Below are positions 10,756 through 23,350 of a DNA stretch of 64,000 nucleotides, piece after piece. The position numbers and the translations under genes were made by a program. Each line of letters begins with the position of its first letter. The stretch's first letter is position 1. Source of the DNA: Tamarix chinensis. Lineage: Eukaryota > Streptophyta > Magnoliopsida > Caryophyllales > Tamaricaceae. Where the stretch lies: assembly GCA_030549775.1 (NCBI GenBank), contig CM060175.1, positions 102,840,922-102,904,921 of the forward strand, written 5' to 3'. The notes below the pieces were generated by a model. It ran no database searches. It saw only the letters and a list, made by a program, of their open reading frames with translations, and had not been told where the DNA came from.

Positions 10756-12523
10756 TGATGGAGCACACTATTGATAGGGACTCTAGCGATGAAGAAGGGA
10801 AGAAAGGACCTACTGTGATGAGAATGATCACAGACATAAAAAATAGAGGAGAAAATGTGTCATTGAGTTAGAATACGTATAATCATCCTATTGGCAAGTA
10901 TGCTAACATGTTTCTAACATACATTTCACTCGTCACTCATAACTGTGTTTCTATCTCCTACAATAATTGGAAACAAGTTCTAAAAGATCACAAGGAACAT
11001 ATTTAGCAAGAAGTGATGGTAAATGATATGTTTTGTTTGTCATATTATAATCTGTTACATGTTATTAATTTCAATACAATGAGATTGACATACATATTTA
11101 TGTCATACTTTGTAGAGAGTCTTAATTGTCCTAGAGAAGATGAAGAAGTGGCTTCTTAGATATTGTGGTGAACTACTTAGAACATTTAGGACATATTTGG
11201 TGAATAAAAAAATGTACAGAAAGAGGGATGGTGCTTTATGCATGAAGCCCCTCAAGCATTATAAGTTTATTGATCAAGAAAGTTGTGACCAGTTTATTGC
11301 ATATTGTCTTTAAAAGGAGTTTAAGGTATTGGTTGACTAACAGTTATGCTTTTTGATTAATAATACATAAATTGACATTTAAATAACCAATTGTACATAT
11401 TTACCTTGTAATATAGGAGAAAAATGCCAAGAATAAAGAAATTAAAAAGAGAAATATTTACAGTCATAATATGGCTTGAAAAGGCTATGAAAGCCTAGAA
11501 GAAGAGTTGGTATGACCTTTTGATTAATGTGTTCACATTATAATGTTTATAGTGTTATAATCATATTGCTAATATAATTGTGTATTATAGAATTACATCT
11601 CCTAGCCTAGGACAAGGATCCATGTATCTCATCCATCAATATTGGTACATTATGGAAGAAGGCTATAGAAACAAAAGAAGAATATATTAATAAAGATGTA
11701 CATAATGATTCCAAAAGAATTATAAATATGAAGCTATCCCTAACCACAGTTATTTTTCTTAGAGCAAACAAATCATGATATTATGTTTATTTATATATTA
11801 CATGATGACTATGAAACATCATATTCTATAGAGTGTTTAGATCAATATAACATCATATCTCAAGTGACAGGAATTAAAGAACACTAAGGAAGACATAGAG
11901 GTCTTGGTTTAGGGGTTACGAGAACAAGCATTGGTGGTAAATCCCGTTGACCCTAAAACACCCATGAGCAAGTGGTTCTCCTAACACAAAAAATTAAATC
12001 AGGTATTTGAATGGATGGCTATAATGGAGAAAGAGTTGGCATCCATCAAATCTCAAGCGTTTAAGCCACCTGATTCAAAGGCACAAGATCCGCTTCACAT
12101 ACCTAACATGAATATCATTAGAGACAATTGTGAAGTTCATACATGTTTTTCTTCTCTTTATCAAGTAAGCATATGAAACTATGAATTGATAAATATACAA
12201 TGTATCAAATATCAATTCAATAATGAAACATACTAATATACTAATCTTGTAGAATCTACATAAATGTGAATTGGTAGATAATAACCCCTCAATCCTTTTG
12301 GCAAAAGGAAGGATACACATCTCCCATGGTACTGAAATACTAATGGTCGATGGGTTTATCTTGGCCACAAATTTTAGGCTCGTATGTATTGACATTCCAA
12401 TAATTGGATATGCACCTTTGCCTTGTTACAAAGAAGGCGATAAGGAAGCAACGGTGTTGGAAGTTCATGGAACTTTGTGCCTTGGCCCACAGATAGGATT
12501 TGTCTTACAACTGAAGAGGTAAT
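10756..12523 (+). pseudogene. CACTA element 1: second ORF remnant (Transposase_24-like)
   Basis: A frame opening with DSSDEEGKKGPTVMRMITD is followed after a stop by HPIGKYANMFLTYISLV and SYNNWKQVLKDHKEHI. This resembles the plant Transposase_24 (Ptta/En-Spm) pattern RGPT..G.P.G......G..VR....I....W..V. Further on come KMKKWLLRYCGELLRTF and, near 11900, HRGLGLGVT. The open segment at 12271-12522 has LAKGRIHISHGTEILMVDG and IGYAPLPCYKEGDK, like the C-terminal part of such ORFs. Intron-like AT-rich gaps separate the pieces. It is non-functional. Confidence 0.6.
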
Positions 12524-13089
12524 GACATCCTCCATCCATGTTAACACAAACACATTACACATTGTTTATACCTTATTAATGTGTGTGTGTGTGTGAAAAT
12601 TGCATTGTGTTTATTAATATGAATTAAGGGATTAGAAAATATTAAGGCTCCTGAGTTGAAAGGAAAGAAAAATACTAGTGGAAGGAGCAAAACAAAGTAG
12701 GGCAACTAGAAACGATAGTGAGCCAAATCAGAAAAACCAGTAGCCCCATAGAAGATCCCATATTAAGAGAAAAAGCAATTTATACAAGAATCCCATCCAC
12801 CACCACATGCTTTGGCAATATTGTATTTCTACGCCCAAAACTACCTCGGTAGCTGTCTAATTATAATTGATTGTTCTGCCGAGTATGTTGAGAGGTATAA
12901 TACCATGTACATGGTATCGATGGAGGTTATTAGCAAAATTTATCAGTTTGAATGGATGTCAATAACGAGAGTAGTTGTATATGTTAAATAAGTATTATTT
13001 CATATCATATATTTTAACGCTTTTCCTTGATTTGTATAATTTTATGAGTTATCAGTTATTAATAAATATGTATTGTTATTTCCATCTAT

Positions 13090-14000
13090 AGGTTAGCAGC
13101 TAGCCAAGTTGCAATAGAGGAGACGTTGTCCTCTGCTAGGTTTGTTTGTCCATACTACATATCTGATCGTACTACAATAAGAAATATTAGGCACATAAAC
13201 TATGTAGTGGATCACATATTGAGCGAGGGGTAAAAAAACAAGCTTTATCTCATCCCTCACCTTTTTAATGAGCATTGGATTTTTCATGTCATTTTTCCTT
13301 ATCAAAACAAAGTATATGGTTTTAATTCCCACCGACATTATCCCGTTCCTTTTACTATCATTCATTCTAAACGGAAACATTTAATTGACACATTATTATA
13401 CTTCTTACTCACATTAATTTATTAATGCATATATCCTCTTATATAATTATAAGGTATGTAAAGTTATAATATTGTGTATGAACTTTATTTATAATATAGG
13501 GCACTACGGACAACGTATATAAGGAGGGACAGAAATGGTGCTCTATACCCAAAGAATCTTGAGTATGAGTATGTCATGGTAAGTAGGAAGATCCACATTC
13601 TGTATTTTATTTCAATTCCAATTAATATCTAATACAACAACAAGCTAAATAAATTCATTTTATATTATCCACAACAACAAAACAATAATGATTGTGGATA
13701 CTATATTTGTAAATCAATAGATCACATACTCAAGAACAAATCTATTAACATAGATCCAATCCAAGTATGTTTCTTTTGTTATATTTTTTCATTATATAGT
13801 TAATATATGACATATTTATTATTAATATATATAACCAAATGGTTGAATCGTAGTAATTTATAATTTTTCAAAGATGAGTACGCACGAGTCCATAAATATG
13901 CCAATGACGAAATTGATGAAGTTAGAAATTAATGACCCAAATTCGTGCGCTCACATGCCCAATATTAGAGATCTATGTGCATGCATTTTAGTTTTATATC
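13090..14000 (+). pseudogene. CACTA element 1: Ulp1-like (C48) protease remnant
   Basis: At 13093-13230 the frame reads LAASQVAIEETLSSARFVCP and NYVVDHILSEG. After a frameshift it gives LIPHLFNEHWIFHVIFPYQN and KVYGFNSH, which fits the HW...VI.P....VY..D pattern around the catalytic histidine of Ulp1-type cysteine proteases often carried by plant CACTA and Mutator elements. Later pieces (13500-13560 and 13870-13970) are decayed and I could not place a catalytic cysteine. The assignment rests mainly on the HW segment. Confidence 0.45.
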
Positions 14001-14271
14001 TGTAATATTTTATGTTCTTCTATATAAATATATGCAAGACTGAGATGCACCTGCATATATATATATATATGCACGACTTTGTATATTATACTATATAGCT
14101 ACCAACTTTGAGTTTGGGAATTGTAGATCCAAGAAATTTGAGTTCGGAGTGTGTAGAGCTACCAAACTTGTGGTATACCTATGAATTTATAAAGTTATTG
14201 GTAATGTTTTACTGATTACATATTTGGTATATATTTGAGCATACATCTATGTATGAGGGATAGAACAAATT

Positions 14272-14274
<3 letters not shown>

Positions 14275-14316
<42 letters not shown>
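14275..14316. repeat. (TA)n microsatellite
   Basis: About 40 bp of near-perfect TA dinucleotide repeat. Confidence 0.9.
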
Positions 14317-14317
<1 letters not shown>

Positions 14318-14627
14318 TTTTATTGAAAATCATTATTAAAACAACATTCAACAATGGTTATAATGAATAACTCTTACTAAAGCCTTCTTTAAAATAATGG
14401 TTATAGTGAATAATTATTAACAAAACATCGTATTTCACTAATAGTTTTATGTGATAACCGTTATTAAAACATATGTAGTTCGCAAAATTTTGGCACAAAT
14501 TTTTATTTTTTTATGACATTTTTATAACTATTATTAAAGCTTCAATAATGCGCAATTCAATAATGGTTGGAAACAATTATTAAATCAGTTAAAAAATTGT
14601 TATTAAAAACACTTTTTGGGCTGGTGG
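14290..14627 (+). repeat. CACTA element 1: subterminal repeats and probable 3' end
   Basis: Several variants of AATAATGGTTATAGTGAATAA, GATAACCGTTATTAAA and AACAATTATTAAA occur in both orientations, as expected of CACTA subterminal repeats. The run stops at TTTTTGGGCTGGTGGTG, which could be a decayed form of the canonical ..TTTTCTTGTAGTG end. No matching 5' terminus or target duplication was found, so the exact end is uncertain. Confidence 0.45.
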
Positions 14628-14800
14628 TGCTTCATGTCTTTCTTCTTTTTTTTTCTTTTTTTTTTCACAATAATTTTTTGGACTTTTATTGGTTTGTTGA
14701 AAATTTTATCTACTACCCTCCATATATCTATGTTTGAAAAAAAAAGATAATAGCAAAAAGCCATTCATAACAAAATATTTTATTAGGAGATATTCGCAAT

Positions 14801-17800
14801 TGTACATTAAATCTCAATTTTGGCCATCATGTGATTGGATTTAAGAAAAACAAAATCTATCAATAAAATTTGTAGATATCAATTTTATCTTTCCATAACA
14901 CATTAGATCACCTAAATCCTAATTCATAAGAGAAATTTATGGCCAAAATATTAAACACTGCCAATATTCCTACGAATCTATCATTGTGCTCGAATTTAAT
15001 TAAATAAATGAGATAATTAAAATTTAAGCACATAATTATAAATAATGTAAATAACCTAAAATATTACTTAAATAAATGACCAAAAAATTAAATTAATGGG
15101 GTGTAAAATAGATAAGTATCTGTGTTCATCAAATATCCTATGGAATATTCCTAAATAACTAATCGTCCTATGTTAATATCATGTCTCATATTTTATCCTA
15201 TGTTTTTCCCTTTGTTTCCTTTCCTCCCCACACCACATTCCACCACCCCTGGTCCTCTTTTGGTATCATGAAATATTCCCCAAATCCACTCCATTGTGCA
15301 GCACCTCGCCACCAATCATACACCAAATATTCCAACCTTATCTCCATAAAATCTCCTATAACCAACCACCATCTTTTGCTTCTCATCATTATCTCTTCAG
15401 CCATCAATGTACACCAACCCTTATTTCCCTTCTATCCATGACATTTCTCCTCCCTTATCCTCCCTAATGGGCACACTATTTTCTTTCCACCTATCTCCCA
15501 AATATTCCCCATCACTTTCACAAATCACCACCAAAAAACCACCATCTTCCATATGAAATTATTACACCTTATTTTCCCTACCTTAACACCATATTCATTG
15601 CCTCAAAGATTTCTTAGATTTGTGAATAAATACGTAAATGATTTCAAACATTACCTTTTATGATTCACCCTATCAATCATATCATTTGATGCATAAGTTA
15701 TTTAAGTGTGTGTGTTATGTGTGGGTTTGTTCGAAACCAATGACCACTTCTCCCTTCTCTCCTTTTGAGTGTCTTTCATTTATATTATTCCCTTCATATT
15801 TTTTTTTTCAATTTTTCCATCAATTCCACAATTAAGATCACCTTGGAAGCTTGCCATCATCATCAACAACCTAAGTTGGTGAAATCCTATCCTTTTCTCT
15901 ACTTTTCCTTCCTTTTCATATTATTTTTAATAGTTTAATCTCATGATTTACCTTTTTTTCTAGGTGTATCTCTTCCTTAACTTATAATATGAGGTAAAAT
16001 ATATTATTATTGTATTAAGACATGATTCATGATATGATTTCATGTGGCTAGATGGTGTTTCGATATTATTTAACATGCTAAACTTTTTATTTTTGTAACA
16101 TAGATAAAATTATATTATTTGTGCTTTATTTTTTATTATAAATCTTTATTATAATTTATTGTGATTTGAAAAATAAATATGGAATAATTCTTGAGATATG
16201 TGACACAGATGATTAAGGATATCATAAAATATGGTGGTTACAAACCTACAAATTTGGATTGCCTCTCAAGAAAAATATATTTCATATGGCAAAGAGCGAA
16301 GAGTCATATTTGATATCAAATTAAATATCTATGACTAAATTTTCCAACACGGTTTTAATTTTATGATTTGTATTTGTTGTAATAATTTATGATCAAAAAC
16401 ACTACAAGTGCTCACAACTGATTTTTTTGGTTAGATTTTGATTTGCGTACTGGAGTGTTGTGTGATTCATGGATTCTAATTTGTTTATTGGTATTTTTAT
16501 AGGTGAAAAATGATATAAAATATTTATAACTTAGCCAAATATAATCAAAGTTATAAGTGATTAAAGTTTGAGCATAAACCATGAATATATTCAACCTTGG
16601 TGGCACTATTCATTGAAGATATGTATTGGTGTTCTTTATGTTATTAATGCTAATCTTAATGAATTCTTAATATTTTCCTAGTCAACTCAAATGCGTAAGT
16701 AGGATTGAAGGAAGATTAATTATATTTGGACTCAAAATCACCAAAATACCTTTAAAATAGTAAAATAAAGAATATGAGAATAGTGATAGTCAAACTTTCA
16801 CCATTGATCAAGAAATCGACCATTTAATTATTATTTGACCATTGACTATTGAATTTGACTTGAACTATACATAGTAAATTTTTCTAAAAGTGACATATGA
16901 TCTTATGTTGTGATTTTGAACTCAAATATACTAAACATTTTGTTTTGTTTAGCCCTCAAATGATATTTTTGAATTAAAAAATGTTTTTTTTTGGAATGTT
17001 TTAATTAGTGCACTCATAAGCTAAGTTGAATATAACTATAAACACTTACGTGTTGGTTCAGTGAAATGTAGAAACACTAATGTGAACATTTTGTGTAATT
17101 TATGAAAACTGGTTGTGTGACATATGATGTGAGTTGGGTACCATCTATAAACACTAGGTGTGTTTTGTAGTAGCATGTAAAAAACCCATTATATATGATA
17201 GTGTAAACACTTGCAAAAGTTAGAGGTAATCACGTTAAAGCCTCAATTATGTTGGAGGTAATTGCATTAAAACCTCTATTACATTAGAGGAAGCACATTA
17301 AAATCTAAATCTTCAAACTTGAAATGCATTACGAGTTTCCTAGCCATGATTTCTTATGTATGAGTTTCCTAGTCGTGATGGCCCATACATTATCTTAAGG
17401 GCTTACATTTTGTGTTAGCATTGAAAACACTACTAAATCAAAAGACTTACATTCTATGTGATCATTAAAAAAATATTGTTGAGTCAAATGACTTACGGTT
17501 TGTGTTAGCATTAAAAAATACCATTGAGTCAAAAGACTTTACATTCTTTCTGCCCGTTGAAAAATATTTTTGAGTCAAATGACTTAATGTTTGTGTTAGC
17601 ATTGAAAAATACCGTTAAGTCAAAAGACTTACATTTTGTGTGATCATTGAAAAATATTGCCGAGTCAAAAGACTTATGTTTTGTGTTATTGTTGAAAAAC
17701 ATTATTAAGATGGAGGACTTACATTGGTGCAATCATTGCAAAACACTTGAAGGCCATAGTGCTTAGAGATGAGCATCCCTTAAGTATTGTCCATAGCTAG

Positions 17801-18499
17801 ACATTCCTTATAGTGAAGTCTTGGGCTAAGTAATCCCCTTAGAGTTTATTAGAGGACAAAAAACCCCTTAGTGTTTTTTTCTTCAAATGGTTAAATAGCA
17901 TGATATTTTAGATGTGTGTAACAAATCCCATGTTTAAATTCCTTATTGCATGTTATTATCATGTGATTTCATGGATTGTGTTTTAAGTGCTCATGGGATC
18001 TAAATTTTACTAAATACTTAACTATGATGACAACCTTTTGTGGTGCAATGATGGACATGGTAAATGTAGAGGAGCATTGATCCTTGTTTTTCAAGTTGTC
18101 CACTCTTGTGAAGTCTTATCTAAGGGAACAACATACTTTGCATAGGCTAAATAATTTATTTTCCTCTACTATTTCCCAATATATGTATTTAGCAATTTTG
18201 GTTATAAAGATTAAAGGTTTAAGGATATTTTGTTTACATTCTTATTTATTTCATTAAAAGAGTTTTCTCACACATTGATTCTATGTTTAGTAAATCTCAT
18301 ATTGGTCTTAGGTTAGGTGCAAGTCACACCCAATCCCACAAGGTATAAGGGTACTTTCCGATTTACACCCATTATGAGTTAGTTAATGAGTGTACCTTTT
18401 TCATATTAAATGTGGTGATTTCAACCCCATTTTTGTTGCAAATTCCCCAAATTCTTTCATAAACATATATAAAAAAACACTAAAAATGGGAGTGTTATA
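14801..18499 (+). repeat. Probable degenerate LTR of the long-LTR type
   Basis: A start-like TGTACATTAAATCTCAATTTT at 14801 resembles TGTAACATCTCAAAATTTT of the copy at 49479. A pyrimidine-rich tract (about 15180-15960), a tandem array (17400-17745) and an end-like AATGGGAGTGTTATA at 18499 follow in the order seen in other copies. The flanks (GCAAT and GCTAC) match at only three of five bases, so the edges and even unity of the element are tentative. No coding sequence is seen inside. Confidence 0.35.
17400..17745 (+). repeat. Tandem array, ~57-60-bp units
   Basis: About six units each contain GTGTTAGCATTGAAAAATA (or GTGATCATTGAAAAATATT) followed by GAGTCAAAAGACTTACAT. The two spacer forms tend to alternate, which suggests a higher-order dimer. 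Units differ by several substitutions. Earlier related units (GAGGTAATTGCATTAAAACC) occur at 17220-17300. Confidence 0.7.
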
Positions 18500-19200
18500 G
18501 CTACAACTTAAGTAAAGATAATAATGATATGGCTCTCACTCTAAGTTCCATCTTATGTTATAAATGTGATCACATGTTGTATTACTCCATGATTTACTTT
18601 AAGTTTACAATTATCCATGTAAGCATTCTATGTCATGATACCTAATATTGCATGCTATTATTTTTAGTATCATATGCATATTCATGTGTGCTCACCATGT
18701 CGCATGTATGTTAAGCATATTATGACATTTCCTTTGAATTAATTATATTACTTCATACACAAGTACTAATGTATTCATTTTATGGACACATGCTCATTCC
18801 TACAAGTAGATACCATCTTATTTTGCAAGTATTGTTGATATCAATGATTTAATGTGATGCATGTAGTAGAGAGATGTTTTAAGTTATGGGCATAGTGTTG
18901 TAGTTACTAAGGCACTTCTCTAAAACTCTTATTTCACTTATTTTGTGTGTGTGTATATATATATAATTATTCCATTTCTCTTCTATTTCTCGTATCTGTT
19001 TTATAATATTATAACCCCAGAGTAAGTGTTTCACGCACTTATTAACCAAGTATGAATTACTCTTTATAGCGTTGCACTCAACATAGATCGAATATAGGAA
19101 TTGTCTCTTTTATACCGAAACTGCTACTAAATAGCTCTACTGCCAAAATATATTTTATATAATACTTCACCCTTAGTTGAAAGGTGACTGTGAGTCCCCT
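18500..19200. other. No gene recognised
   Basis: AT-rich sequence with a short TATA run near 18953-18964. I see no coding pattern, termini or duplicated units here. Confidence 0.5.
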
Positions 19201-20640
19201 GTTATACTTGATAGATGGGGTTGAATTCTATTAGCCGAGACTTTTGCGATGATTTTGCATAGCAAGTTGCAATATACTATCGGTCAGTAGTCTCTAGCCT
19301 TTTCAGTATTAGTATCTTAGGGACAAGATTAAGAGAAGAAAAAGTGAGATTAGAAGGCATGTCTCCAGTCACAAAGAGTTCTGTAATGCCAGTCCATACA
19401 TCATCTCCAACTTTCTCCCATGCTGCTTTGTAAAATGAACGTTAAAATCATCTAATTTTACTTCATGTTTGCTCACTGTTGCAAGAAGGGCGTGTTGTTG
19501 CTCAATACATAATTTAGGACCTCGATTCATAACTTCCGAGTCAAAAACACCCCTTAAAGTAACCATTGTTCCAAATATAGCTGTAGATAAAAGTGGGAAA
19601 AAACATTAAAAATGCCGACTTAATTTATCCTGTCGATAGGTGTTATAACCTAGTTTTGTGCATCCTAGGCCAAAGCGTGAAAGTACCCGGTGGTGTTGTC
19701 CCTTAATTTGATCCATTGGACTCTATACTTCTGTTTATGAAACTTTCTTCGCAGGAAGATAAATTTTGCAATTTCATCAGCATCTTGTTTCTCTTAAGAT
19801 TTCAGGTCTGAATTCAGCGGGTCCGAAGCTAGCAGTAGTTTGTATCTGAGATAATAGTTGCTTGGCCTTAGAGACTTTGATGAGATACATGCAAACTTCA
19901 TCCGGTTCAGACCCTTCAAAGGTAACTTTAGCATCTAGACAACTCTGTTCAAAAATATCGCGGTGCTTGTGTGTTCCATATATAAGTGACTAATGGACGA
20001 AACTCTCTATCTTGCACCCCCGTGCATTGTAAAATCTGAAGGCGTGTGATTGCCAAAGCTATTATATTCAGTGAGCTCGATAGTCACGGATGAGTGGTCA
20101 GAGAGTACCAAAGGGGAACGAAAGTGAGCTAAAGAGCCTCCATACACATCCCACCATACTTCATTGCATAGCACTGTCCAGTTTACACCATATTCCATGA
20201 ACACTATCTTGTTTATTCGACCATGCGAAGAAAGATCCAGTGCACTTCATATCTTCCAGATTCAAACTCTGGAGGCATTAGGTAAAGTCTGACACATCTT
20301 GATTATTCACACCATCACCATTCAGCTTTTCCTCCCTGACCTTAACAACACTACAATCACCAAGAATTAGCCATAGGAGTTGAGCAGATTGTGACTGAGA
20401 GAGTCAATGCCAGAGGTGTTTCCTTCCAGCACCATCATTTAAACCATACACAAAGCTAACTTGGAAATGAAACGCATAGAAAAATCAGAACCATTGCGTA
20501 AATACTCATCTCTAGCTATCTTAACATTGATGAATCTAATATCTATCTATTTCTGCACTGTAAAGGTAGCAAAGTTTATTGGTTAGTTCTCCGGCATCTT
20601 TCAAGATAGTTTAGAATAACAAAGATTCCATTTCAGATTT
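19200..20640 (-). pseudogene. L1-type LINE fragment, minus strand (endonuclease to linker)
   Basis: Read on the minus strand, the segment near 20300-20100 gives CTGSFFAWSNKQDSVHG and WCKLDSAM. VLSDHSSVTIELTEY follows, which carries the SDH motif of the exonuclease-endonuclease-phosphatase domain of plant L1 elements. Downstream come KYRVQWIKLRDNTTGYFHAL, the usual linker before reverse transcriptase, and DRIN. The frame is broken by many stops and ends before the reverse transcriptase core. This is an old, truncated copy. Confidence 0.7.
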
Positions 20641-20829
20641 CTTCTTCAAGTTGTTCGAATGCCATGATAATAGGGATGCTATCAGATGGAATTATAGAAT
20701 CTTATAGGCAATATAGAAACTTAGGAACAATGTTGTTTTTGAGAAGTAATTAGTCGATATAAATAAAACTGTTCGAGCTACTTGCATGTACTCAGTACAT
20801 GTACAAATGGCATATTACATCACAAGCTG

Positions 20830-21420
20830 GGAATGTTGATTATCCTCAGCATCAGTCAGAAAACTAGAAGCCCATAATTGCAATAATGATGGCCTCCTTC
20901 TCAACAACCTTATGCAAAAATCAATGTTGATGGTTGTGCTCTTAATCGAGTGATGGGTATGAGAAATGCATGAGGAGATGTACTGAGTCTCTCCATCCTC
21001 TTACTACTGAAGTGAGGGGTTATTTGATGGCACTTCAAATTGTTGCTGATACGAAAATCAAGTATGTTATCATTGAATATGATAGTCAATAAGCTATGAA
21101 CATAATTAAAAATAATGCGTTATCCTCTTTAAAGGTTGAAGCACAGATTTCAGCAGTATAGGAATATTATCAAGTAAATCATGAATTTTTTTAGATTGGG
21201 GCCTGTAAAGGTAATTATAAAATTTTAATAATATATGGTAGGGTCATCAAATAATTTGACAAATAGATTGGGAAAGTTTGTGGCTGGATCTCAAAATTCT
21301 AGTATCTGGATCAACAATTTTCTAGATTTTGTATCTGATTTGATGCAATCAGCAATGTTGTAACCTTTGAAAGTTATCAGTAAGTTATGCTTCGGGATTA
21401 TTTTTTTTGAAAAAAAGAAA
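20830..21420 (+). pseudogene. LINE 3' fragment with RNase H-like domain (RVT_3 type)
   Basis: The plus strand reads AKINVDGCALNRVMG, then LTTEVRGYLMALQIVADTK and YVIIEYDSQ.AMNIIKNN. This is the order of the RNase H-like domain at the C-terminus of many plant L1 elements: a DG motif, an acidic residue in helix A, and an E.D strand. Stops interrupt the frame. Orientation is opposite to the neighbouring LINE at 19200-20640, so the two are separate insertions. Confidence 0.65.
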
Positions 21421-21851
21421 AACCCTGCTTACTAATCTAATTAATAAATAAAATAATGAATTTTTTAATGATTAATTAACGATATATAATTTTACTTTAA
21501 TTTTATCTTGATTGAGTTTTTTGTGTTCTAAATTTCCTATATTCTGGTGATATCACCTTAGGGAAGTTAGAACATCATACGTAGTTTTTCTCTTGCGATT
21601 CATCTTGCTTGTTATTGTGTGGGTTGAGAATGTTATTTTTCTGCACAATATTTTATTAACAAAATAGTTTGCTGATGTTTAGGTAGAAACTTACATTCTA
21701 ATCAAATTTGACATCAATTTGGTTTGATTTTGAGTTTCTATTCGGACACGGAAGTGGTTTAGGTCATTTCAGTAGGAATCAATTTAATAACAGGTTCTTA
21801 TTGGGTTTGACGGAACAGTTTTCGATTAGTCCATGCTACTCGAAGCTTTAG

Positions 21852-21894
<43 letters not shown>

Positions 21895-23350
21895 CTTAAA
21901 TAGTGCATGTGTTCGGATTATTTGGCTAGGGCCATCGGATTTAATTCAGCTTTGCCAAAGACTAGTATCTCTTACCTCAGTTCACTATAAGTGAGTAGAC
22001 TTGAAAAACCTTATTCAATCCGAAACTTAATTTGTATTTGAGAATTTAAATTCAATCTAAAATAATTCAAATCAATCTAAACCAAATTCAAATTTAACTA
22101 ATCTAATAATAATCTTCACCTTAATAATTTAAAGTAAAATAACCCAATCTATAAAAGAATCCAACTTAAACCTGTAAAAAAAAATTCGATAATAGGGATG
22201 ACCTGAGTTGAACCCAACCCATACTCTCAAATAATTTCAAATTTGATCCAAACTAAAAAGAAATTCAATCCACAAAAGTAATATTTTACCTTATATAAAT
22301 TACTTTATAGACATCAATAAACTATCCTATTAATAAAATTATATGTATAACAATAATAATAATATACAACTCATATAATAATAAATGAAACAAATTTAGT
22401 AATATTGTGTTCTCGTCACTTTATTTTAATATTATATTAGCATCGATCGGATTAGACCATATAAATTATTATTATTATTTTTATTGTTGTCGCTATTGTT
22501 GTTATTGTTCTTATTGGTGTTGTTGTTGTTGTTGTGGTCACCATAAAAATTGTAATTGCAAATATAATAATTATTGTATATATTATTATTATTATAACAA
22601 AATTTATATTTGTATTTCCAACATTAATAATGACTATTATATTTCTAAAAATGATAATAATAAAAATAATTATTTTAATTAACATGATTATTATAATTAT
22701 TACAACATTCATAACAATCATTATGATTATGTATATCATAATATTTATAATTTTATCTAAAAAAAGTATTATTATTATAATAATAATTTATTATTGTTAT
22801 TATGAACAAAATTAACTTAATTGAAACCCAATACGTCTCGGAGTATATAGACCCGAATTAAATCTAAAGAAACCTAAGGAGTTAAAATCGATCTCGACCA
22901 AATATTATCTTAATCCAAAATGATATGACCCAATACAAATGTAATCAGAATCACTGTTTCTCGAATTGAATCCAAACTCAAATGACACCTTACTCAATTG
23001 TATAACAAAGATAATTTTAACTCGACCTAAATTGAGGTGACACAAACCTGCCAAGTAAGAAGAGAATTTGACTGGTTATGCATGAGACTAAGTGAATTAT
23101 TTTAATTTTATTTTTAAATCACAATAAGTAGAGTAGTTTACAAAGCGTATAAGTTAGTCACTAGCATGTGATGCTAAGTCCCAAATTAATAATTAATTAA
23201 TAGATGGAATTGCTTAGTATATATATATTTAGTGTGGCAATCCTATTATTACCTATTGATTTTCATATAAAAACCTAATCTGATTATGTATTAAATTAAT
23301 TTTGGGATGAAATCTCGCTGAACTTTCACTCTTTTTTAAATGTTATTTTT
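21420..23350. other. Low-complexity AT-rich stretch without a gene
   Basis: It contains a (TA)n run at about 21856-21892. Degenerate AATCCAA/ACCCAA repeats of a type common in plant intergenic DNA lie at about 22010-22300 and 22820-23060, with an ATT/TAA-rich tract at 22460-22810 between them. Open frames across 22407-22815 are simple Ile/Asn/Tyr sequence and are not coding. Confidence 0.6.

Noticed and set aside
17400..17745. Regularly spaced repeats resembling a CRISPR array
   Set aside because: The genome is a plant's, and both the repeat and the supposed spacer recur in every unit; it is an ordinary tandem repeat.
22407..22815. Overlapping open frames on both strands with Ile, Tyr, Asn and Cys runs
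   Set aside because: They arise from ATT/TAA/GTT trinucleotide-rich simple sequence with no domain.
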